Below are positions 1-8,461 of a DNA stretch of 64,000 bases, in pieces. A program made the position numbers and the translations under genes. The notes below the pieces were generated by a model. That model worked only from the letters and a program-made list of their open reading frames with translations. It did no database searches and had not been told where the DNA came from. This DNA comes from Myxococcus virescens (GTDB lineage Bacteria > Myxococcota > Myxococcia > Myxococcales > Myxococcaceae): NCBI RefSeq assembly GCF_900101905.1, contig NZ_FNAJ01000002.1, positions 682,001 through 746,000 on the forward strand, read 5' to 3'. Position 1 is the stretch's first letter; the number at the start of each line of letters is the position of its first letter.

Positions 1-710
1 TCTTCGCCGCGGGCCTTCAGCGCCAGCCGCACGGGCCCAGGCACGGGACGGGCGAGGTTCGCGGTGGCGTCCAGGTTCGCGCCCACGCCCTGCGTCGCGG
101 CGGCGTAGCGGGCCGAGCCCCGGGCATCCAGGTCCTCCAGCCGCACCTGCCGCTCACCGCCTTCGGGCACCGCCTGACGGAAGTCGACATAGCCGTCCTC
201 GAGCACGAGCTCGTGCAAGTCCAGCGTCAGCGAGCCGCGGCCCTGGGAGGGCTCCTCGGGGCTGGGCGTGCGGGGCTCCAGCGCGCGCGTCAGGTTCAGT
301 CCGCGCTCGTCCTGGGCCAGATACAGGCGCGGACGCTCGAGGCGCGCGGAGGGGAGGTTCACGTGCTGGCGCACCAGCCCCGCCAGCCGCGCGCGCACGT
401 CCACCCGGGCAATCTCCGCCACCAGCTCGCCTTCGGGGTCATACAGCTTCACGTCCTCGAGGATGACGCCGCTCAGGGACAGGTCCAGGCGCCCCAGCTC
501 CAGCCGGCCGGAGAGCTGCTCATGGGCCAGCGCGAGTCCCTTCTGGACGAGCCAGGCCTCTCCGCGCGACGTCGTGACGAAGACGAGCACGCCCGCGACG
601 ACGAGCACGATGAGGCCCACGAGGCCCAGCAGGCCCCACAGCACGCGGCGGCCCCAGCGCGCGGGCCGGCGGGGTGGGGGAGGCGCGGCGCTCGGGGCGG
701 ATTCCGTCAA
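1..710 (-). CDS. tamB: TamB/DUF490 translocation-and-assembly protein, N-terminal part (runs off window)
   Basis: The first 236 codons of a TamB-like protein; the rest lies beyond position 1. TamB proteins span the periplasm from an inner-membrane anchor and work with TamA in outer-membrane protein or lipid transport. Seen here: a Pro/Arg-rich cytosolic tail, one strongly hydrophobic segment (about residues 25-47), then the GEAWLVQKGLALA-type start of the AsmA/TamB repeat region. The proposed start is TTG at 710, which overlaps the TGA stop of the upstream tamA-like gene, so the two are probably translationally coupled. The frame stays open to the window edge. The TTG start is inferred; there is no ATG in the right place. 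Confidence 0.8.
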   Translation of the reverse strand, partial: MTESAPSAAPPPPRRPARWGRRVLWGLLGLVGLIVLVVAGVLVFVTTSRGEAWLVQKGLALAHEQLSGRLELGRLDLSLSGVILEDVKLYDPEGELVAEIARVDVRARLAGLVRQHVNLPSARLERPRLYLAQDERGLNLTRALEPRTPSPEEPSQGRGSLTLDLHELVLEDGYVDFRQAVPEGGERQVRLEDLDARGSARYAAATQGVGANLDATANLARPVPGPVRLALKARGE

Positions 711-2854
711 AACGCCTCTCCAATCGACAGGTGCAGCGCGCACAGCCCGTCCGGAGCGCCCGCGAACGCGCCGCTGGGCGTCGTCGGGCCCGTGGGCCTC
801 CACCGGCTTCCGATGCCGAAGCAGCCTCCGGCTTCGGGATAGATGTATCCCGGGGTGGAAACGGGCAATCCCCCGCCAATGTTCAACCGCCGGGCGATGT
901 CCAGCCGGACGGGCCCGACGACCGTCAGATACCGCAGGCCCATGCCCACGGCGTGGTAGTGCTGGGGGCCGAAGAGCTTGGGCCGGTTCGCGTGGGAGAA
1001 GTCCTCGATGCCCACCAGGCCCGTGTCATAGAAGGCCGCCACCATCAGGCTCTCCGTGAACTGGTAGCGCATCTCCACCGAGGTCTCGAAGAGGCTGTTG
1101 CCACCCACGGGCACGGTGTCCCATTCCGCGTCCTGGACGACATCCGGGTTGCCGTCGCCGTCCACGTCCGCCGTGCGTTGCAGGGCGGCCAGGGGGGACA
1201 GGCGCTGGCCGTTGAAGCCGCGCATGAACGTGCCACCGCCCGAGAAGAAGCGGGTGACGATGGAGCTCTGGCTGCCGCCCGCGGGGTTCAGCGTGCCCGC
1301 GCGCACCTTCGCCGCCAGGATGAACCGCTTGTCCTCGCCGAACGAACGGTAGACGCGCAGGTCGGGCAGCAAGCGGACGTAGTTGAAGTCTCCCATGAGG
1401 GGCGTGCCTCCGCCCTTCTGGACGGAGAGGGAGATGTAGTAGCCGTCGCGTGGCTCGATGACGTCATCGCGCCGGTCCCAGGTGAAGGCCAGCTCCAGGA
1501 AGCTGAGCGCCACGTTGCACTGCGCCTGGCCCTCGCCGCAGCCCAGGACGATGGGCGGCACGCGGGAGTCGGCGCTGACGCGGCCGCTGAGCCGGTACAC
1601 CTGGAGGTTGTACGACGGGAAGATGGAGAAGTCGGGGTGCGGCTGCCAGATGACACCCGTCTGGAGCCTGCCGCCCCAGAAGTCATAGGCCTGCTCCAGG
1701 CCCTTCTCCACGCTGAGCGAGTTCTGCGCCCGCAAGTCCCTGAAGAGGAAGCGGGGCTGCTCGTACTCGGCGGTGACGTCGAAGACGGGACCGTCCTTGT
1801 TGAAGTTGAGGACGTTGGGGATGAAGGCGTAGCCCAGCCGGCCGCGGACGGTGAAGCGGCGCAGGCCGCCGCCGAAGTTGCGGTGCGTCCACTCGCCCAC
1901 CGCGCGGACCTCCTGCCGGGCCGCGTCCACGCCCAGGCCGCCGCCCAGCCGCACGGAGCGGAAGGGCGCCTCGCGCACGTCCACCACCACCGGCACCGTG
2001 CCGGATTCGCGGTCCGGCGCGCCGCGGTTCACCTTCACCGCGCCGAACACGCCCATGCGGAACACGCGCGCCTGCGCGTTGGCCAGCGCCGTCTCGCTGT
2101 ACCAGTCCCCCTTCTTCAGCGCGCCCGTCACCTGCTCGATGATGCGGCGCGGAGGCACCTGGGGATTGGCGTCCGTGGCGACGAAGGTGTTGCCGAAGCG
2201 GTAGCGAATGCCGGGCCGGGTGCGCAATTCCACCACCGCCTGCCTCGTGTCCACGTCCACCCGGACCTCGCCGTCGACTTCGGCCTCGGCGTAGGCCAGC
2301 TCGCGCAGCCGCTCCTGGACGCGGACCTTCGCTTCCTCCCAGGACTCTTCCTTGAAGATGTCGCCTTCGCGCAGGGGCAGTCCATCCAGCACGTACTTGC
2401 GGTGCTCCTCGCGCACGTCCTCCGGCAGGGTGTCCAGGCCCGTCACCTGGATTTCGCTGATGCGGGTGGGTTCGCCCTCCTGCACGCTGATGTCGATGGC
2501 GACCTTGTCGTCACCGGCCGGCTTCACCTCGGCGTGGGTGACCTTCGCCTGGTAGAAGCCCTGGGCCTGGTAGTACCGCTCGATGCGGCGCAGGTCCGCC
2601 TGCCAGGCGTTGGCGTCGAAGTAGCTGGGGCCGCCAAAGGGCCAGAAGCCCCAGAAGGGCGTGGCGGTGGTGAGGATGCGGTCCTTGATGGCGCCCTCTC
2701 TCACCTGGTCCGTGCCCCGGATTTCCAGGTCGGTGACCTTGGGCCCCGAAGGGGGCGGCGCATTCGTGGTGGCGCAGGCCGCGGTGAGCAGCAGCGCGAG
2801 CGGAGTGGCAAGGCGGAGGTATCTGAGCAGGTCGGCGGCCACGGGGTGTTTCAT
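707..2854 (-). CDS. tamA: TamA-like Omp85 outer-membrane assembly protein with lipoprotein signal
   Basis: 715 residues. Omp85-family beta-barrel protein expected in the outer membrane as partner of TamB, whose gene follows with overlapping stop/start codons. N-terminal POTRA-like repeats (roughly residues 38-340) precede a barrel of about 360 residues. The barrel shows the SGGGTFMRGF segment, equivalent to the conserved V/I-R-G-Y/F motif of strand-6 loops, and GPVRLDIARR near the end, both typical of the family. The protein ends in Phe, as many outer-membrane barrels do. Start chosen at ATG 2854 because it gives a clean signal with lipobox LTAAC (Cys27); a lipid-anchored TamA resembles the TamL variant rather than classical TamA. 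The frame is open further upstream, but those residues look non-coding. Confidence 0.88.
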   Translation of the reverse strand: MKHPVAADLLRYLRLATPLALLLTAACATTNAPPPSGPKVTDLEIRGTDQVREGAIKDRILTTATPFWGFWPFGGPSYFDANAWQADLRRIERYYQAQGFYQAKVTHAEVKPAGDDKVAIDISVQEGEPTRISEIQVTGLDTLPEDVREEHRKYVLDGLPLREGDIFKEESWEEAKVRVQERLRELAYAEAEVDGEVRVDVDTRQAVVELRTRPGIRYRFGNTFVATDANPQVPPRRIIEQVTGALKKGDWYSETALANAQARVFRMGVFGAVKVNRGAPDRESGTVPVVVDVREAPFRSVRLGGGLGVDAARQEVRAVGEWTHRNFGGGLRRFTVRGRLGYAFIPNVLNFNKDGPVFDVTAEYEQPRFLFRDLRAQNSLSVEKGLEQAYDFWGGRLQTGVIWQPHPDFSIFPSYNLQVYRLSGRVSADSRVPPIVLGCGEGQAQCNVALSFLELAFTWDRRDDVIEPRDGYYISLSVQKGGGTPLMGDFNYVRLLPDLRVYRSFGEDKRFILAAKVRAGTLNPAGGSQSSIVTRFFSGGGTFMRGFNGQRLSPLAALQRTADVDGDGNPDVVQDAEWDTVPVGGNSLFETSVEMRYQFTESLMVAAFYDTGLVGIEDFSHANRPKLFGPQHYHAVGMGLRYLTVVGPVRLDIARRLNIGGGLPVSTPGYIYPEAGGCFGIGSRWRPTGPTTPSGAFAGAPDGLCALHLSIGEAF

Positions 2855-3010
2855 AGCTGGAAGGCTCGCGGCCCCAACACTTCTTCCGTCCAGGATGGCA
2901 ATGCTTTGTCGCATACCGGGACGTCGGGTCAAACCCCAGTGTCCGGTGCCGCGGAATGGCGCCTCGCGAAGACGTGCAAGCCGCTCCCACCTGGCCCAAG
3001 ATGGGGGGTC

Positions 3011-3322
3011 ATGGCCCAGTCCCGGCGAATCAGAAGCCTGGTGTTCTCCGTGCTCGCGGTATGCGCGTCCTCGTGTGGTGTCTCCGAGGACGAGGCGGTG
3101 CGCCCCAAGGAGGGCGAGAGCTTGTCGGACGCGCCCTACTGCGGCTCGTTCGGCTGCGTGAACCCGTACCAGTTCTGCGCGGAAATCTTCCTGGAGTTCG
3201 GCCGCTCGCCGCCCATCTGCGTCTTCGACGACATCTGCGAGCGGTTGGAGTGCGCCAACTCCAACCGCACCTGCGCCCTGTTCGACGGCTTCCCGGCCCA
3301 GGTGAAGTGCATCAAGCCGTGA
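3011..3322 (+). CDS. Small cysteine-rich lipoprotein of unknown function
   Basis: 103 residues. A hydrophobic signal ends in a lipobox-like ASSC (Cys22), so this is probably an outer-membrane or periplasmic lipoprotein. The mature part contains eight further cysteines (54, 59, 66, 80 and others) spaced like a small disulfide-bonded domain, and no recognised catalytic motif. It diverges from the tamA-like gene across about 156 bp and converges with malQ. I do not recognise the family. The start is the second of two nearby ATG codons (3001 and 3011); only the second is in this frame. Confidence 0.72.
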   Translation: MAQSRRIRSLVFSVLAVCASSCGVSEDEAVRPKEGESLSDAPYCGSFGCVNPYQFCAEIFLEFGRSPPICVFDDICERLECANSNRTCALFDGFPAQVKCIKP

Positions 3323-3341
3323 GGCCGTCACGGTCGCGCGT

Positions 3342-3370
3342 GTCCGCTCGCTTCGGGGCCCCGGGCGGAC
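3342..3370. terminator. Possible bidirectional hairpin between converging genes
   Basis: A GTCCGC/GCGGAC inverted repeat encloses the palindrome GGGGCCCC in the 54 bp between two convergent stop codons. There is no T-tract, so its role as terminator is inferred from position only. Confidence 0.35.
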
Positions 3371-3376
3371 GGTGTC

Positions 3377-4927
3377 TCAGCGCCGCGCGGACGCGGTGAG
3401 CCAGGCCAGCCGTTCAGCGGCCTCGCGCGTGCGCGAATCGGTGAGCAGGTCGCTCACGTTCTGCTCGATGCGGTAGGCCCAGTTCGAATCGCTCATGGAG
3501 CCGGGCAGGTTGATGCGGTCCCGGGTGCCGAGCACGTCCTGCCAGGGCAACACGCACAGGTCGCTGTTGGCGTTGAGCGCCGAGGCCAGCATGGCCCGGT
3601 GCACGTCCGGGGTGAACTCGCGGGTGATGGCCACGCCGTTGAGCTCCGGCCATGCGCGCGCCGCCGCATGCCGCTCGTGGTCGCCCGCGCCCTCCCACCA
3701 CTCGGCCACCGTGTCCGTGTCATGCGTGCCGGTGGTGACCAGGGACACCGCCGGGAACTGGCGCGGGTCGCGGTAGTGGTTGTCGTCGCGCTCCCAGCGC
3801 ATCACCCGGTAGCCGGGCAGCTGGAGCTCCGCGAGGATGTGGCGCACGAAGGGCGGAATCACGCCCAGGTCCTCGGCGACGATGCCAGCGCCCTCGGACA
3901 GCAGGCGGAAGGTCTTCTCGCCCAGGCGGCGGTGGCTCTCCTCGTCCGGCGGGATGAAGCGCCCGGTGGGCGTCTGCGCGTCGCGAATCCACTGCCGGAA
4001 GTACCCCACCGCGTGGTCCACGCGACGCAAGTCGTAGTAGCTGGCCGCCTTCTTCGCGCGCGTCTTCAGCCACGCGAAGTCGTCCTTCTCCATGGCCGCC
4101 AGGTCGAAGTAGGGCAGGCCCCAGTCCTGGCCCGTGGCGGAGAAGTCATCCGGAGGCACGCCCAGGCGGGCGTCGCGCCGCAGGATGTCCGGGTGCGCCC
4201 ACACGTCCGCGCTGTCCTGCCCGATGATGAACGGCTCGTCGCCGCACAGGAGGACGTCCTTGGCGCGGGCCTGCGTCCGCACCTCGTTCCACTGCTGCTC
4301 GGCCACCCACTGGAGCCAGGCGTGGTAGCGCACGCGGCGCTCCAGCTCCCGGCCCTTCTGGGCCAGGGCCTCGGGCTGACGGGTGCGCAGCGGCTCCGGC
4401 CACTCCCACCACGGGCGGCGGTCCTCCTGCTCGCTGATGGCGGTGAAGAGCGCGTAGCTCTCCAGCCATTCGCCCTGGGCGTCGCGCCACTGGCGGAAGG
4501 CCTTCGCCCGCTCGGACTGAGGCGCCCAGTGCTGCGCTTCGAAGACGTCGAAGGCGCGCGCGAAGGCGGTGTCCTTGAGGGGGAAGACCAAATCGTAGCG
4601 CACGCGCGGCGCCGAGCGCGCCTCGGCCAGCTGGGCGCGCTGGGCGTCGGACAGGGCCGCCTCGCCGCCGGCCGCGGTGAACTCCGGCAGCCGCTGCAGG
4701 TCGATGAAGAGGGGATTGAGGCCGAAGGCCGAGCGCGTTGCGTAGGGGCTCGGGTCGCCCGGCGCGGTGGGCAGCAGCGGCAGCACCATCAGCATCCGCT
4801 GGCGGGCGGCCTTCATCCAGGTGAACAGTCCCTCCAGGGCACCGAAGTCACCGATGCCAAAGTCGGTCTGCGAGCGGAGGGAGAAGAGCGGGAGCAAGAG
4901 ACCGGAGAGCCGGCCAGGGGTGGACAT
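3377..4927 (-). CDS. malQ: 4-alpha-glucanotransferase (amylomaltase)
   Basis: 516 residues, GH77 family. It transfers alpha-1,4-glucan segments between maltodextrins or glycogen-derived chains in the cytoplasm. Family hallmarks seen: RLSGLLLPLFSLRSQTDFGIGDFG at the N-terminus, PSPYATRSAFGLNPLFID (the PYS/T...N-P block), LRVDHAVGYFR-type segment around the nucleophile region (DLRRVDHAVG), IVAEDLGVIP (acid/base Glu-Asp region) and TTGTHDTDTV (third acid). Length matches bacterial MalQ. ATG 4927 is preferred over an in-frame TTG at 4939. Monocistronic; it diverges from the DNA glycosylase gene across 107 bp. Confidence 0.93.
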   Translation of the reverse strand: MSTPGRLSGLLLPLFSLRSQTDFGIGDFGALEGLFTWMKAARQRMLMVLPLLPTAPGDPSPYATRSAFGLNPLFIDLQRLPEFTAAGGEAALSDAQRAQLAEARSAPRVRYDLVFPLKDTAFARAFDVFEAQHWAPQSERAKAFRQWRDAQGEWLESYALFTAISEQEDRRPWWEWPEPLRTRQPEALAQKGRELERRVRYHAWLQWVAEQQWNEVRTQARAKDVLLCGDEPFIIGQDSADVWAHPDILRRDARLGVPPDDFSATGQDWGLPYFDLAAMEKDDFAWLKTRAKKAASYYDLRRVDHAVGYFRQWIRDAQTPTGRFIPPDEESHRRLGEKTFRLLSEGAGIVAEDLGVIPPFVRHILAELQLPGYRVMRWERDDNHYRDPRQFPAVSLVTTGTHDTDTVAEWWEGAGDHERHAAARAWPELNGVAITREFTPDVHRAMLASALNANSDLCVLPWQDVLGTRDRINLPGSMSDSNWAYRIEQNVSDLLTDSRTREAAERLAWLTASARR

Positions 4928-5034
4928 GGTGCGATGCAATCTGCCCCAGCCCCGCGCTGGTGGGAACTGCGGACGCTCTCCGAGTGTGTCTGGGTTCTTC
5001 GCTTTCCGGACGGAAGGGCCGTTAACATCCAGGT

Positions 5035-5619
5035 GTGAACTGGTTGCCGGAGTCTTTCTACGCCCGTCCCGCGCTGGTGGTCGCTCGGGAGCTGCTCGGC
5101 GCCTGGCTGGTGGTGGAGGAGGGCGGGCAGTGCCGGGTGGGCCGCATCGTGGAGACGGAGGCCTATGTCGGCGAGCATGACCTGGCGTGCCACGCGGCCA
5201 AGGGGCTCACCCCTCGCACCGAGGTCATGTTCGGACCGGCCGGCGTGGCGTACGTCTATCTGATTTATGGCATGCACCACTGTTTCAACGTGGTGACGGA
5301 TGCCACGGGGGTGGGCGCGGCGGTGCTGGTGCGGGCGGTGGAGCCGGTGGAGGGCCTGCCCCCGGGGACGCGCACGGACGGGCCGGGCCGCCTGTGCAAG
5401 GCGCTGGGCCTCACCCGGGCGCACAACCGGCGGGGCCTGTGTACGCCCGCGCTGCACCTTCGACCCGGGACGCCTGTTCCCGAGTCAGCCGTGTCCCGGG
5501 GGCCTCGGATTGGCGTGGATTACGCCGGGACCTGGGCCGCCGAGCCCTTCCGGTTGTGGGTCCGGGACAGTCAACATGTCAGCAAGGGGCCGCCACCGGG
5601 GCGCCGCAAGCCCGCTTGA
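5035..5619 (+). CDS. 3-methyladenine DNA glycosylase (AAG/MPG family)
   Basis: 194 residues. Base-excision repair enzyme that removes alkylated purines such as 3-methyladenine and hypoxanthine. Family features in order: SFYARPALVVARELLG near the start, the IVETEAYVGEHDLACHA block containing the catalytic Glu, the MFGPAGVAYVYLIYGMHHCFNVV block whose aromatic residues intercalate into DNA, and a GPGRLCKALGL segment. Length fits bacterial MPG proteins. The start is GTG at 5035; I see no ATG that fits. It lies 35 bp upstream of an ECF sigma gene in the same direction, so the two may be co-transcribed. Confidence 0.92.
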   Translation: MNWLPESFYARPALVVARELLGAWLVVEEGGQCRVGRIVETEAYVGEHDLACHAAKGLTPRTEVMFGPAGVAYVYLIYGMHHCFNVVTDATGVGAAVLVRAVEPVEGLPPGTRTDGPGRLCKALGLTRAHNRRGLCTPALHLRPGTPVPESAVSRGPRIGVDYAGTWAAEPFRLWVRDSQHVSKGPPPGRRKPA

Positions 5620-5654
5620 CGGCGGGCTTCCTGGCTGGTTGGGTGCGCCCCGCC

Positions 5655-6269
5655 ATGTCCGACGAGGCCGTCATGGGCGAGGACCGTCAGCTCCTCGCTC
5701 GCGCACAGGATGGGGATGTTTCCGCCTTCGAGGCCCTGGTGGATGCCCACCGGGACAAGGTGTATGGCCTGGCGCTCCGGATGACCCGTTCGGAGGCCGA
5801 TGCGGCCGAAATCACCCAGGATACCTTCCTGTCCGCCTACCAACACCTGAAGGATTTCCGGGGGGATGCGGCCTTCGGTTCCTGGGTGCACCGCATCGCC
5901 GCCAACCATGCGCTCATGCGCCTGCGCCACCGCCGCGTGGCCCAGGCAGCCGAGCAGGAGCTCCAGGGCCCGGAGTTCACCGAGCGTGGCTCCCTGGCGG
6001 AGTATCCCCAGACGGATTGGAGCCGGGACGCCGAGGAGAAGGCCCTGGACGCCGAGCTGGGCTCCGCCATCCAGCAAGCCTCGGACCGCCTGCCCGAGGG
6101 GTACCGGGAGGTCTTCCTCTTGAAAGACGTGGAGGGCCTCAGTTACGAACAGATTGCAGAGGCGACGGGGGACTCCATCCCCGCCATCAAGAGCCGGTTG
6201 CACCGGGCACGGCTCGCGCTCCGTGAAGCCATCGACGCTTTCTACAACCGGGATAGCCGCGAGTTGTGA
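5655..6269 (+). CDS. ECF (sigma-70 family) RNA polymerase sigma factor
   Basis: 204 residues with only regions 2 and 4, as in extracytoplasmic-function sigma factors of the RpoE type. Region 2 (about residues 20-95) shows FEALVDAHRDKVYGLALRM, DAAEITQDTF and FGSWVHRIAAN, covering the core-binding and -10 recognition helices. Region 4 (about residues 140-195) shows LPEGYREVFLLKDVEGLSYEQIA with a helix-turn-helix ending in KSRLHRAR. The stop codon is followed at once by a zinc anti-sigma gene, so activity is presumably controlled by that partner. The start ATG at 5655 was chosen because it gives a normal family N-terminus; a second in-frame ATG lies at 5673. Confidence 0.93.
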   Translation: MSDEAVMGEDRQLLARAQDGDVSAFEALVDAHRDKVYGLALRMTRSEADAAEITQDTFLSAYQHLKDFRGDAAFGSWVHRIAANHALMRLRHRRVAQAAEQELQGPEFTERGSLAEYPQTDWSRDAEEKALDAELGSAIQQASDRLPEGYREVFLLKDVEGLSYEQIAEATGDSIPAIKSRLHRARLALREAIDAFYNRDSREL

Positions 6270-6334
6270 AACGCGACGAAGCGCTCGGCATCATCGAGAG
6301 GAACGAGGGCGCGCCGCAGCCAGCCGAGGTTCGG

Positions 6335-6574
6335 ATGTACAACTGCAAAGATTCCATCAACCTCCTGCTGCAATTCCTCGACGGAGAGATGTCTCCCGAG
6401 GACACACAGCACCTACGTGAGCACCTGCGCGGATGCAGTCCCTGTGTGGACTTCCTGCGCACCTACCGGGCCACCCCCGGGCTGTGCAAGAAGGCGCTGG
6501 CGGCGAAGATGCCGAAGGAAGTCTCCGAGAAGCTCACCGAGTTCCTTCGCTCCAAAATCAAGTCCGCCTCGTGA
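6335..6574 (+). CDS. Soluble zinc-binding anti-sigma factor (ZAS type)
   Basis: 79 residues. Begins with the usual ZAS start (MYNCKDSINLLLQFLDGEMS) and carries the zinc motif H-x3-C-x2-C in EHLRGCSPC (about residues 29-36). No membrane segment is present, so this is a cytoplasmic anti-sigma of the RsrA/ChrR style, where redox or zinc status can release the sigma factor; that sensing role is inferred. ATG 6335 was chosen because GAGG sits 5 nt upstream. An in-frame GTG at 6266 overlaps the sigma stop codon and would add 23 residues. The stop overlaps the GTG start of rlmN. Confidence 0.85.
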   Translation: MYNCKDSINLLLQFLDGEMSPEDTQHLREHLRGCSPCVDFLRTYRATPGLCKKALAAKMPKEVSEKLTEFLRSKIKSAS

Positions 6575-7647
6575 ACCTGAAGTCATTGTCGTTGCAGGAG
6601 CTGGAGGCCGCGCTCGCGCCGCTCTCCCCGTCGCCCGCCGCCGTCCGCAAGGTGTTCGCGGCCGTCTTCGCCCACGGCGCGCAGTCCGTGGAGGAGGTCG
6701 CTTCGGCCCGTCAGGTGCCGCGCCGCGTGGGAGACCACCTGCGTGCCCACGCAGAGATGCCGAAGCTGGCAATCGTCGAGCGCCGCCGCGCGGACGACGG
6801 CTTCGTGAAGTACCTCTTCGACTCGCCGCTGGGCGGACGTATCGAAGCGGTCCGCATCCCCATCTTCGATGAGAAGTACGTCATCTGCGTCTCCAGCCAG
6901 GTGGGCTGTGCGCTGGCGTGTGACTTCTGCATGACGGGGAAGTTGGGCTTCAAAAGGAACCTCCAGACCTGGGAGATATTGGACCAGGTGCTCCAGGTCC
7001 GGGAGGAAGCGGACCGGCCGGTGCGCGGCGTCGTCTTCATGGGGATGGGGGAGCCGCTGCTCAACTACAAGGAGACGCTGCGGGCCGCGGACATCCTGCG
7101 GCACCCGGCGGGGTTCTCCATCGCGGGCGAGGCGATTACCTTCTCCACGGCGGGCCATGTGCCGGCGATCCGCCGCTACGTGCGCGAAGGGCATCCGTAC
7201 CGGCTGGCCTTCTCCGTGACGAGCGCCATCGCGGAGAAGCGAGCGAAGGTGCTGCCGATTGAGAAGACGCACCCGCTGCCGGAGCTCATCGCCGCCATCC
7301 GCGAATACAGCGAGGTGCGGCGCGAGCGGGCGATGATCGCCTATGTCGCCATCAGCGGCTTCAACATGGGCCGCGAGGACGCCGAGGCGCTGAAGGCCGC
7401 CTTCGAGGGCATCCGCATCAAGGTGGACCTCATCGACGTGACGGACCCGACTGGGAAGTACCTGCCGCCCACGCCCGAGGAGCTGAGCGCGTTCCGCGAC
7501 CACCTCCAGATTCTCAAGTCGCCGGTGGCGCGTCGGTACTCCGGTGGCAAGGAGATTGGCGCGGCGTGTGGCACGCTGGCGGCCACGCAGTATGGCGGCA
7601 CGGTGATGCCGCGGCCCGCCGAGGCGCCTCCGTCCACGACGCCATGA
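6571..7647 (+). CDS. rlmN: RlmN-type dual-specificity rRNA/tRNA methyltransferase (radical SAM)
   Basis: 358 residues. RlmN makes 2-methyladenosine at A2503 of 23S rRNA and A37 of certain tRNAs. The [4Fe-4S] radical-SAM motif C-x3-C-x2-C is at Cys113/117/120 (GCALACDFC). The two mechanistic cysteines are also present: Cys106 seven residues before the cluster and Cys333 in ACGTLA near the C-terminus. GEPLLNY (SAM-binding GGE-like) is present too. The GTG start at 6571 overlaps the anti-sigma stop (GTGA), so translation is coupled to the sigma/anti-sigma operon, an unusual place for this gene. Slightly shorter than E. coli RlmN. A second RlmN-like paralogue elsewhere in the genome is possible. 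Confidence 0.92.
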   Translation: MNLKSLSLQELEAALAPLSPSPAAVRKVFAAVFAHGAQSVEEVASARQVPRRVGDHLRAHAEMPKLAIVERRRADDGFVKYLFDSPLGGRIEAVRIPIFDEKYVICVSSQVGCALACDFCMTGKLGFKRNLQTWEILDQVLQVREEADRPVRGVVFMGMGEPLLNYKETLRAADILRHPAGFSIAGEAITFSTAGHVPAIRRYVREGHPYRLAFSVTSAIAEKRAKVLPIEKTHPLPELIAAIREYSEVRRERAMIAYVAISGFNMGREDAEALKAAFEGIRIKVDLIDVTDPTGKYLPPTPEELSAFRDHLQILKSPVARRYSGGKEIGAACGTLAATQYGGTVMPRPAEAPPSTTP

Positions 7648-7772
7648 CGCGGGCCCCGCGTGGGCCCCGGGGATGTTCACCGCTGGCGGGGCCAGGGCGG
7701 AAGCACCTTTCGCGTTGGCGGCTTCCGACTTAAATCCGACGGGGCACGACTCGCCGGAGGTCGCACGCTCGG

Positions 7773-8393
7773 ATGGTGGAATTCATCGACCAGCTCATCT
7801 CGGCCCTGGGGCCCCTGGGTCTGCTCGTGCTGGGGCTGGCGGCGATGCTGGAGTACGTCGTGCCGCCCTTTCCCGGAGACACCATCACCCTGCTGGGGGG
7901 CGTGTACGCGGTGCGTGGTTCGCAGCCGTGGATGCTCGTCTTCCTGGTGGTGACGGTGGGCAGCGTGGTGGGCGCGGCCATCAACTACGCGGTGGGGCAC
8001 TGGCTGGCGAAGCGCTTCGACGCCCACCCCGAGCGCAGCTTCTTGGGCATCACCCATGCGCGGCTGGAACAGGTTCAAGCGCGCATGCGCGTGAATGGGC
8101 CGTGGTTGCTGCTGGTGAATCGTTTCCTGCCGGGCATCCGGGGCCTCATCTTCGTCGCCGCGGGCGCCTCTCGCATGCCGCGCTTCAACGCGCTGGCGCT
8201 GGGCGCGGTGTCCGCCATGGCACATACCGGGCTGGTGCTGGGGCTGGGCGCGGCGGTGGGCGGCAATCTGGAGCGGCTGACGGCGCTCGTCACCCGGTAC
8301 CAGTACGCGGTGGTGGGACTGGTCGTCATTGGCGCCATTGGCGTGGGCATCCGGATGTTGGCTCGGCGCCGTGCCCCCGCGCCGGGGCCTTGA
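7773..8393 (+). CDS. DedA/VTT-family integral membrane protein
   Basis: 206 residues with about five hydrophobic segments. DedA/VTT proteins act in the inner membrane and are linked to lipid (undecaprenyl phosphate or phospholipid) flipping and membrane homeostasis. Family motifs: E-x3-P-x-F-P-G-D-T near residue 27-37 and the re-entrant loop NRFLPGIRGLIFVAAGASRMP (about residues 110-130) with its conserved Arg and Gly-Ala-Ser. It follows rlmN after 125 bp and could be read from the same transcript or from its own promoter; nothing in the gap decides this. Confidence 0.88.
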   Translation: MVEFIDQLISALGPLGLLVLGLAAMLEYVVPPFPGDTITLLGGVYAVRGSQPWMLVFLVVTVGSVVGAAINYAVGHWLAKRFDAHPERSFLGITHARLEQVQARMRVNGPWLLLVNRFLPGIRGLIFVAAGASRMPRFNALALGAVSAMAHTGLVLGLGAAVGGNLERLTALVTRYQYAVVGLVVIGAIGVGIRMLARRRAPAPGP

Positions 8394-8461
8394 GTTCGTC
8401 TCAGGACGGCGCCTTGGCGTTGCATTGCACGGGCGCGCGGCCCCGCGCTTGAGTCGCGGGC

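Noticed and set aside
4963-4993. GGAACT...GTCTGG resembling an ECF-type promoter before the glycosylase-sigma run
   Set aside because: Spacing between the boxes is 19 nt, about three more than RpoE-type promoters allow.
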